In this document: positions 55,211 through 64,000 of the stretch, in pieces
Position numbering within the stretch: position 1 is the stretch's first letter
Layout: each line of letters opens with the position of its first letter
Source: Clavelina lepadiformis
Lineage: Eukaryota > Chordata > Ascidiacea > Aplousobranchia > Clavelinidae
Length of the DNA stretch: 64,000 nt
Reading direction: 5' to 3'
Assembly (NCBI RefSeq): GCF_947623445.1
Contig: NC_135244.1
Coordinates: forward strand, 558,001 to 622,000
The notes under the pieces: generated by a model
Database searches by the model: none
The model's input: the letters and a program-made list of their open reading frames with translations, nothing else
Told to the model about the DNA's origin: nothing
Made by a program: the position numbers and the translations under genes

Positions 55211-58045
55211 CCAACTTTAGACTATTTTGTTTCAGTTCTAATTTCTTTTCGATGTAATTTAGTCAAGAAAGGTGAGAGTTTTGGTAGGAAAATATTATTT
55301 TATAAATTTATTTACACTATAGAAAAAAGCATGTTATTTTATGTTGAAAATAGCGTTCATTTCAATTTGCAGCCTAGCTTATTAAGTTAATTATCATATA
55401 AGCCTAATACAGAGCCGGACTACCCGTGGGCGGCCAGTATGGAATGTAAGTTTTTTGTGCACCGGACAGCGCAATTTTCAAAGAGTGGCGTGCACCAGCA
55501 ACTAAAAGTGTGCACAAGATTTCATTGTTTTGGAATTACTTAGCTTACAAAGTAGCCTTTTGACCCATTTTGCGAACCAGATAGCTGTGCTCCGGACATG
55601 CCTGATGTTTTACGCTTTCTTTCCATTAGGGGTGGGTGGTAACTTACGGTATTTAGGCGATCGCACACAAAACGAAGCTAAAGATTTTCCAAAGTTTTCG
55701 ATATTCAATGAAAAACTTAGAACGCAAATCACAAAAACTAACGTAAAAGAATAATTACAACCTAACCCGAAGACAACACATAAAAGCTTCCTTGAAAATC
55801 GGCAAATTTGAGTCGGTGACTCGGCGTTTACAACGAGCGCAGATGTCACCATTTGCTTTTCCACGAACTGCCACAATATTCCACAAAATTCTGAAAATAA
55901 CAACATTAACATAGACATCTTACTAAATAAAAAGCAAAAATTTGCCTCTGTCGGAACAAGGATATAAAGAACTTTATATCGTTGGTCGGAACGAATAAGA
56001 AGATAAAACGTAAATAGAAAATTTTATGCTAAACAAACTTATGCTATGAAAATATTTTCAACTCTCATTATTAAAATAGTTGAAACTTTTGTCTTTTGTA
56101 AGCAAAAGTGCAAAAAACATCTTTTTCTTAACGCTAATTTCAAACAAATAATTTTTGCTTTGGACAACCAATAAACAACGGCAGGTTATCGCGTTTAAGT
56201 ATAAGCCACTTTTTGTTTATATTTATATTTGAATGTCACCATTTCACCGGAAAAAACGTACATTCAAAGTAAAATTTCGTCGTTTCTTGTTAACTTAATT
56301 TAAATGTTCTAGCACAGTAACCTAAATCTACCTAAATCTACCTTCTAATCTAAATCTAACTCCAATAAAACTTTAATCAACTAAAACCAACTTCTTGCAT
56401 ACCCATTCTCCTAACCTCGCCGCCTATCTTTCGCAACAGGATGCGTGAGCTACTTGCGGTGTAATATTCATTCCAATTATGTATTAGCTTTTTATTTTGC
56501 TTGCACCGTGGTATCTCAAACTCGATTTTGGACGCATGAGCATGAGCACTTGTTCAATTTGACTTGGACAGTTGTGTGGGAAATTATGGGAGGGTTAGGG
56601 CTCGAAAATTTCCAAACTCTTAGCTTGCACGGTGAGAAGTTTGTATTTTTCAATTTATTAACGGCGAGTAGTGTCACTGGATTATTTTTATTCACTCGTT
56701 GTTGAACCAATACATTTTAAAATTGCTTCACCAAATCTGTAAGTTACTTGTTTACGGTGTGAGCTGTTACCTGTTTTAGATTGTTACCTGTTGTTTTCTG
56801 ATTTTGTGACAACGGTGGAATCTGTGTTTGTGTGGTGTTGCGCTCGGCTGGGAAGGGCTGAACGAGTGTTAATTCAGTCTACGTTTGGACTTTTTAGAAG
56901 AAAGATGGCTGTTTTTATCAAAGAAATGTTAATAAAAGTTAGAAAAGCAAAAAGAGCTAATTGACTAGCTGTAAAAGTAGGAAGTTTCCTGACTGAGGAA
57001 AATCTTGGTTACAGCAGCACATGATTGAAAATTCTTTGAACAAATTAATTAACATTGCTTCAGATAAGAAAGTTTTGTATTGATCGCTGTTTCCTTTAAA
57101 TATTTTGCCAGAGAACATTTCATTTTATTGCGGTTAACCAATGGTGATATTATTTGCATTATTGCATCATTATGCGCATTATTCCGTGCAAACTCTGCAC
57201 CGGTTGTGACGTATCAGTCGTGGATCGAACGTCGTTGCTTGATTCAATGCAGATGATAGCGCATACCACGTGACAGTATTGCAAAATATTGCTGCCTATA
57301 TGCGAGAGGTGATTCGTGAATAATAATAAATCAGCCAGTCTTTGTTGCTCGCACACACGTCATAACCGCCCATTATCTTCCGTTAGTGACGTACCTTGGG
57401 TTGGAAGATATAAAGGCCGGTGAGTAATACGGCGCGTTTCCAACTAATCTGAACGACCACGCCGCTGTTACGCGACCATAAGCGGGCAGATGAGATAAAT
57501 GTTGCACCAACGAGGAGACAGTTCGCGTCCAACCGGTCACGATGTGCGATTGGTATATTGTGGATTATGACGTGACAATGGCGGAAGAACTCATGAATAG
57601 TAATTACCACTGATGTTTCCTTGTTGTGTCAATTGTGATGTAAGAATGCCAGTGCGAATGGAATAGAAGTGAAGTGAAGATAACTGAGTAAAAGCTTTGT
57701 GACGTGACAATGACAATGACAAGTTTGGAGGCAGACAGTTAAAAATTTCATTTTCACGAGAAAATATCTGAGGTCAACGTGAGAGCGAGGCGGTGAAATT
57801 TTTGGTTTTTGCAAAAACTCACCCAACCTCGATCCAACAAAGAGACAGCTAGCAGTTGAACAGAATATATCGACGTATGGAACAAGAATTAGTAAACACG
57901 ATGATATCGATATTATTACGTCATAAGAGCTTGAGTAAATTAGACGAAAATTTCCTGAGAAAACCGCAGACAAGGAGGAAACTAAACTTTCAATTTTCCA
58001 TAGAAGTTTTAGAAAATCTTGGCATATTTCAAAGACAGCAGCAAA

Positions 58046-61000
58046 ATGCGACAACTAGTGGCTCTGCTGCTCGGAGTGCAACTTCTTCACCCAGGATTCT
58101 GTTTCGACGCCTCCGGATGCGGGGTATCAAAAACTTGCATTAGAAGCGTCAACGATTGTGACGTCACCGCAGCGACTTGTTTGTATTTCTCATTTGCTTG
58201 GGTGAGGAATTTTTTCTGGAAATTTTCATCCATATACTATTACAAATAGAGAATACAAAAAGTACAAAATAGCAAAAAGTTATTTCTGTTGTTGTTAAAA
58301 ACAAAGACTGTGTTGAGGTCCAGCCTTGTTGTTTGTTATTGTCATCATTTTTGATGTTTATTTTTAAAAATGACGTCATCTTATTATTGCCGTCTTTCTC
58401 ACTCTCGTGAACAATTGCTTTTTCTAAGGAAGATTTCGGTCTTAATTATTTATGAAAACGCGATGTCTGTCGAACAAAGATCAACTATTTCGTTAAAGAA
58501 CGAGTCGCCGCGTATTTTGGCGACTTTGTTGCGATTGGTCGCGGATTGCGTAATCGCATTAAAAACGGGGATGAACAGAATGAGAGGGAACGAAACGTAA
58601 ACTCGTTGCAGGTGATTTCCGGTTGGTCACGTGAAAAATAATCGTGTGTTGACTAAACTGCTAACCGGATATGACATACAAGTTGTGTCACAATAGAACA
58701 GACAAAACAACTTCCAACCTTACACGTTCATTTGTTGCGTTTTGGATCGCTTGTTTAGCTGCAGATCTCAGCGGGAAAAAGCATTTGTGTTATGGTTATG
58801 GCTGGGGCTATGGTGTTACCCGGCCCACGTCCAAACTCATTGCAAGGTGCGTTTCTGCCTTGTCAATACGACTGTACAATATCATGCCATGGCTAATTTC
58901 ACCGCAGTTATCTTTCGCTAAGGATGCGAAATATTTTGATATTTTGAAATTTGCCGGCTTTTAGTCAAGGTTCAAACATCGCATAAACAACTTTTTTGAC
59001 AGTAACTCCCTATTGTGACGTAGTTGGGAGTTCACGTCACACAAGTTTTGGTTTTGAAAGTAATCGCCCCAGCCATATCACAGTGATATTAAACTATAGC
59101 CTACTACGTTTTACACCTGTTTATAGTTTCTACAAGATTGCTCGTTTCAACATATTTCTTGATTTTGAAGAACTCAGGGTCAGGAGGGTTCGATATGGAG
59201 ATAAGTGGGGGCACAGGGGCGGGGGGACAGTACGTGGCGGTCGCTTTCTCCCCGGACGGCCTCATGCGGAACTCGGATCTATATTACTGCACCGGAACCG
59301 AACTCAATTCGGGAGCGATCCAAGCTCAGTGGAACCCTCCTGTCATTGATACGTCACTTCCGGTGGGTACTTTGGCGTATAGGAATTATATTTGTTACCA
59401 TTGATTATATGAAACATTTCTATTCATTACAATCAAGAATTTGAACTTTGTCCTCAGGCGGGAATATCGAATACGAACGCGATGACAACGGGCGGGGTGG
59501 GCAGGTGCTCATTCACCCGCGCCGGGAGCATCACGAAGCAGATCAGTGGCGGAACAAACCATGACTTTGACCTCATAAACAACGATTATTACGTGTTGTT
59601 GGCGGTCGGCAGCTACAGTGGAGGTAAAAATTCCTTTCCATCGATTGACGAAGTGATCTACGTCACAATGGTTTTTACGAGAAACGTTTGAAATTTCCGC
59701 GAACGCGGTTATACCTTCAGGAAACATCCAGCAACACACCAACAGCAACCGCTTCCCCAGCCCCAGTGCAGTCGACTTTGGCTCCTCCGTTGTCATGGCG
59801 ACAACACAAGAAATGACGACATCCATGAGCACCTCCAGTGAGGCACCAATGACATCAGACACGAGTACGGCAGCGACTATGATGTCTTCGATGAGCACAT
59901 CAGCAGTAATGACGTCATCAATGACTTCATCGACCGAGTAAGCAGAATTGAGAAATTTCCCTTAAGATTTAATTATTATTAATAGTTACGTAATAAAGCA
60001 GCGTTTAATCAATATTCAAGGGCAACGATGGATTACTTGTCGCTGTGCGGAAGCTCGGTCGGTTGCTATAGAAACCCGTCCACGTGTACACCAGGAAGTA
60101 GTGACTGCATGTTTGCTTCGTGGAGATACGTGAGCGCTTGTTGTTGAATAGTGCGGGGGTTGATCGTGCGAAAGGGGCGTTAACTTGGTCAGAAAGCTTT
60201 GTACGACTGAACCCTCCCATTTTAATCTTCAAATTAGCACTTACACCACAGTCTGTATTCACCCTGGCTATTATGCGTTGCTAATACGAAGTGAAAACAT
60301 GAATTATGTCTCATGCTTTTATGAGCTCTTGTAACGGGCAACTATTCCGTAACTAAGCCCCATTGTTGGTTAACAATCGAAATTATACGCGGCAAGGACG
60401 TGTGTGTGCAGTCTTCACGAAACAGCTTGGAAACAAAAATTAAAACTCTTTTGTGACGCACAAACAATATTTTAGAACTCCACCGATGACGCGTTCGATT
60501 TCGTCATAGTGGGAGGGACCGGAAACGTACGACAATACGCGTCGATCGCGTTTGGATCGACAAGAACAATGAAAGACGCTGACATGTACTATTGCACCGA
60601 GGGGGCTTTCGTTTCCGGGGTTATCCGTGAATTGCAACAACCACCGACCAACATCGCAAACCAGGTGGGTTTGTTGGTTCACTTCGCTAATCCACCCCCT
60701 CAAATTGACCATCTTGCTCCCAGATGGAAATATCGAACACTCGATTCGGTGTGGAAAATGGCGTGCTCACGTGCGCCTTCAAGCGGTCGGCGTCACTCAC
60801 GAAGACTGTGAGTGGGAGCCGCGAGATGACGTTTGACCTGGGAACGAGCTCGTATTATCTGCTTTATGCGGTGGGGGAGACCTCGGAAGGTAAAATCTTG
60901 TTTCATTTCGACTGATATTGCATTCATTGCTTTCATGTCTATGGCTGGCCGGCAGAGCGGTCTCAGGGACAATGCGAGCGATGCAACTGCGTCTTGTGCC

Positions 61001-61627
61001 GCGCTGCTTAGAACCAAAACAAAAATAATAACAAATCAGCTTTTACTTGGCACAGATCACAGCGTTATCTTTCAATTTGTTCTCGAAAGAAAATGTTTAT
61101 ATTTTATTTTTATTCTTTGTATATACCTTTATATTTATTTATTTATTTATTTATTTAAATGTCAAGCAAAGCAAAGTTTTGATGGAATGAGATTTGCAAA
61201 ATGCTGTCCTTGTTATCACTATAACATTCATTTATTCAAAATCAACAACTCCCTGCAAGTCCTTTCATTGGACACTTGTTGAGACTCTGCCCGCAATTTC
61301 CAATGTGACCGAACAATCCAACATTAACTGCCAGTGCAAGAAAATAATCATAATTTGTCATCTAGTGGTCATAACAAAAGTCTTAATTCTACCACAGCTG
61401 GCGCACTTTTGTACCACGAACGCAGTGGTCGAAGCGTTTCCCAAGATTTGATAAATTTCCGAAGTTCCGCAGCAAGTTTGCGTGAAGACAACCTCGTCAT
61501 GATCACGTCAGTGCATTGTTTGATAACAAAGAAGATATGTCGTCACAAATGAGATAACGACTTTTACCTTTGATTTCGTAGGATGCTGACGTTGGGCTTC
61601 ATCATGATGATGACGTCAATATTCTAA
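58046..61627 (+). CDS. Secreted two-DOMON protein, probably GPI-anchored
   Basis: DOMON domains bind haem or sugars in extracellular proteins; the ligand here is unknown. Nine exons: 58046-58201, 59171-59362, 59458-59623, 59721-59937, 60021-60129, 60476-60664, 60723-60888, 61398-61506 and 61582-61627. They sum to 1350 nt, giving 449 aa. Signal peptide MRQLVALLLGVQLLHPGFC. A Cys-rich cap (CGVSKTC...C...C...FSFAW) precedes DOMON 1 (FDMEISGGTG...YVAVAFS...DLYYC). A Ser/Thr/Met-rich mucin-like linker follows (about residues 190-245). Then a second cap (CGSSVGC...C...C) and DOMON 2 (FDFVIVGGTG...ADMYYC...YHERSGRSVS). The protein ends in a hydrophobic tail (LVMITMLTLGFIMMMTSIF) preceded by small residues, like a GPI-attachment signal. 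There is no ferric-reductase transmembrane domain. The last two exons rest on weaker splice evidence. Confidence 0.84.
61128..61158. repeat. (ATTT)n microsatellite
   Basis: Run of ATTT units within the seventh intron of the first DOMON gene. Confidence 0.8.
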
Positions 61628-63069
61628 GAAGACTTCTTATGCTACGTCATCATTCCACTGTTCAAGCGATTTCTGACAGAAAGCTACAAATACTATTACG
61701 ACTGTTTAGAAACGATTTAAGAGATCAACAAATATTTTGAGAGCACTCCCGGCATAACGCGGGTTTTAAACTTAACCTTTGACCTTGTGTTAATTATGAA
61801 GAGGTTCGTTGAATCTTGGAAAGAAGATCAACGGTTTTCAGATTCTCATCAACACACCGTGGTTTCTGAGTATTTAGATTTTGAGATTTAGAGATTTTGT
61901 TCGCTAATATATGATTTTTATTATTGTAGAAGTTTTTAGATGAAATATATTTTAACATTATATCACAAGCTTGCAGTCGTTGTGAGAATTACAACTAAAA
62001 ACTCACTAAAATAAGAAGAAGCGTAAAATAAAAAGCATTGAAGCAATCCAAGTAGTTCGAGAATTTCGCCGAATTATGAAAGAGAGCAAGAACAATTATT
62101 ATAAGAAGATTAGTTATTAATCAATTATTATTAGAATTATTACGAGAATTATAATTCGCTGCGGGGGTTCAGAGATTTACAGCAACGTCAAACAGTCGCT
62201 GAATCGCCAGGACATTTAAATATGTAGCCGCAGGCTCTGATTGGTTGTTCTTTCAACGTCATATAGTTATGTAACGCATAGCAGGCCGCCAGCACGCAAT
62301 AGATGGCACTTAATTTGCTACAAAAACAGACGAAAAAAACAAAGAACTTTGACGAAAATTCATACTTGGAAATTCTCAATATGCAGGACACTAACCATAA
62401 TGTAATGGCGCATATAGGGATATGACAGTAGTGTAGAGTCGCCACCCTAGGAACCTCATCATATCACTGTCGCTATTTATCGTCGGAGCCTTTACAGTTT
62501 GCTCCTCCTCCTACCGCGGTTGTGCTTTGTTCAACGGTGCGTAAAATATTACCGATTAATTTATTCAAAGTCATTGTTACGTAACTCATACGTGTTGGTC
62601 GAATGTGCAGAGGTAAATTTTTTGCTGCAAATCGCAAACAATATTAAAAAATATTAAAAATAAATTATAATTAATTACAGTTCCTTCGAAAAAAATTAAT
62701 CTTGTTTATAGTTAAGATTGTTTCCATCAGAAATTTACGATGACTCAGCTTTTAAAGATTGCATCGACCGCAAACTAGTTCACGACTGACAGTTGCAGCC
62801 TCGGGCGACTGCAGGTGAAGCAACAACAGATTGAAACCTGTTTTTACCAAGCTCAACAGTTAGCTCGGTAAGAACTAATCTCCTCAACTTAGCAGCAGTT
62901 TAATCTCAACACAGCGGAGATAGCAGCAGTGTACGAGCTTCAACGTTGTTAGGCTTCAGTTCTAGAAATTAGGAGAGTTACCGTCGCAGGGTCGCGATTT
63001 TTTGCGCGAAATAAATCAATTTTTTGTTCTTGTTTAGATTTTCAGAAAATTTATTTTTGAAAATCGAAA
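61628..63069. other. Spacer between the two DOMON genes
   Basis: Holds the 3' UTR of the first gene (AATAAA at about 62027) and the 5' region of the second. AT-rich, no further gene seen. Confidence 0.55.
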
Positions 63070-64000
63070 ATGCACCCCCTCAAGTTATTGCTTGCACCCC
63101 TAATCCTCATAGTGGGATTCAGCTGTACGGGGGCAGTGGATGGGAACGAATGCGGCATCTCGAAGCATTGCGTCAAAAACCCCCCCGGATGTGATTTGAC
63201 CGACCCCAAGTGTCAGTTCTTCTCCTACGCCTGGGCAAGCACTAGAATAACAAATTCGAAAATTACGCTTTATTGCGTCATAAATTAAACGCCTCGATTC
63301 AAATTCTAGGATGCCGGAACCAGAACCTTCAATATGGAGCTTCGTGGCGGGGCAGGAGGAGGCACTGAATATGTGGCAGTGGCGTTTGGTACCGTTAATC
63401 GCATGCAAGATGCTGACTTGTATTTTTGCACTGGCACTACGTTGAGGTCAGGGGTCATACAGCGCTTTCGACGGCCCCCGAGAATCTTCCGCGCCCTCCC
63501 TGTAAGTAATCTAGTAAACAATGAAAGTGATTATGACATCATACTGTTCATGTTGACACGCAGCGTGGCATCACTAACGTAATGGCTTCCACGAACAATG
63601 GCGTGGCGGAGTGTTCTTTCACACGCACTGCTGTGATAAGAAAACCAACCTCACAAAATAACCGGGAACTCTTCGACCTTTTCAACACAAAATATCACAT
63701 TCTCCAGGCGACGGGTCGTCTAGCAGCAGGTAAGTGGCGTAGATGATGTTTATGTTGTTATTGCTTCCCTGAATTCTGGTTTCGTTATTCAGGGATTTTC
63801 CCGCGCTACCACGGATCGAGAAATAATCGTGGGATCTCAAACGAAAAAATCAACTTGGCCTTACCTGTCATGTAATATAGTGCTAAGCGTTTCCTTCATG
63901 CAGTATATTGAATGTTGTCTGATATTTCGTTTGTGATGTCATTTCAAAAAGCTTCTCATAATCTTCTCTTCAGACCGCCTCCCATGATACCAGATTGTGA
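63070..64000 (+). CDS. Second secreted DOMON protein (partial, runs off the right edge)
   Basis: Tandem relative of the gene at 58046. Exons: 63070-63234, 63310-63501, 63564-63729, 63793-63871 and 63974 to beyond 64000. Signal peptide MHPLKLLLAPLILIVGFSC, then the same Cys-rich cap (CGISKHC...C...C...FSYAW). The DOMON follows (FNMELRGGAGGGTEYVAVAFG...DADLYFC...GVIQRFR, then AECSFTRTAV, then YHGSRNNRGIS...INLAL). The second and third exons are 192 and 166 nt, identical in length to those of the neighbour, with the same phases. Intron 1 uses a GC donor (TGG|GCAAGC), where the neighbour has GTGAGG at the same place. Whether it also has a second DOMON and GPI tail is outside the window. Confidence 0.85.

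Larger units (their letters stand above)
53792..58045. other. Intergenic
   Basis: Divergent spacer between RAD23 and the first DOMON gene. Contains a hAT-like element (54230-54536), a dispersed repeat (54947-55036) shared with 29251-29340, a tRNA-like fragment near 55175-55205 and short CCTAAATCTA repeats near 56320-56360. No supported coding sequence. Confidence 0.55.

Noticed and set aside
56445..56705. 86-codon plus-strand ORF with a hydrophobic start
   Set aside because: No homologue, no neighbouring exons with matching phase and an antisense ORF of similar size; treated as chance.

Overview
The window is animal nuclear DNA. It is AT-rich, with compact intron-rich genes on both strands, mostly short introns of about 100-400 bases, AATAAA signals near gene ends, and many small non-autonomous transposons and tRNA-like repeats. 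The conserved proteins look like their vertebrate orthologues, but gene density and intron size are far below vertebrate values. An invertebrate deuterostome, most likely an ascidian tunicate, is my best inference. Species cannot be settled from the sequence alone. No rRNA, intact tRNA or CRISPR array was seen.

Layout, left to right. 240-1147 (minus): part of a spermine synthase gene running off the left edge. 3030-6462 (minus): a 14-exon M3 metallopeptidase (thimet oligopeptidase/neurolysin), whose exon lengths sum to an exact open frame of 667 aa. 7920-10472 (minus): a single-exon chondroitin synthase. 11482-12000 (minus): an unidentified cysteine-knuckle ORF. About 13010-13925: a 0.9 kb near-palindromic foldback element. 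14513-21005 (plus): an 8-exon ceramide glucosyltransferase with one 3.9 kb intron. 23963-25011 (minus): ribosomal protein L38, with a transposon-like element inside its intron and a piggyBac-like remnant just downstream. 30500-33895 (plus): a Na-K-2Cl cotransporter in one exon. 35086-36584 (plus): the V-ATPase proteolipid c''. 41960-47670 (plus): a gene encoding three tandem TIR domains behind an unusual N-terminal domain. 50231-53791 (minus): RAD23, with a candidate extra cassette exon. 58046-61627 and 63070 to beyond the right edge (both plus): two neighbouring secreted DOMON-domain genes, the first with a GPI-signal-like C-terminus.

Most genes are unrelated housekeeping functions: polyamine synthesis, peptide turnover, glycosaminoglycan and glycosphingolipid synthesis, translation, ion transport, vacuolar acidification, and DNA repair/proteasome shuttling. 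No operon logic links them. The accessory interest is in the right half. The TIR gene looks like a recent internal triplication: its three TIR-core exons are each exactly 241 nt with identical phases. The DOMON pair looks like a local tandem duplication. Other points worth checking are a striking excess of the palindrome TGACGTCA, a phase-symmetric acidic exon candidate in RAD23, and several transposons with clean target-site duplications.
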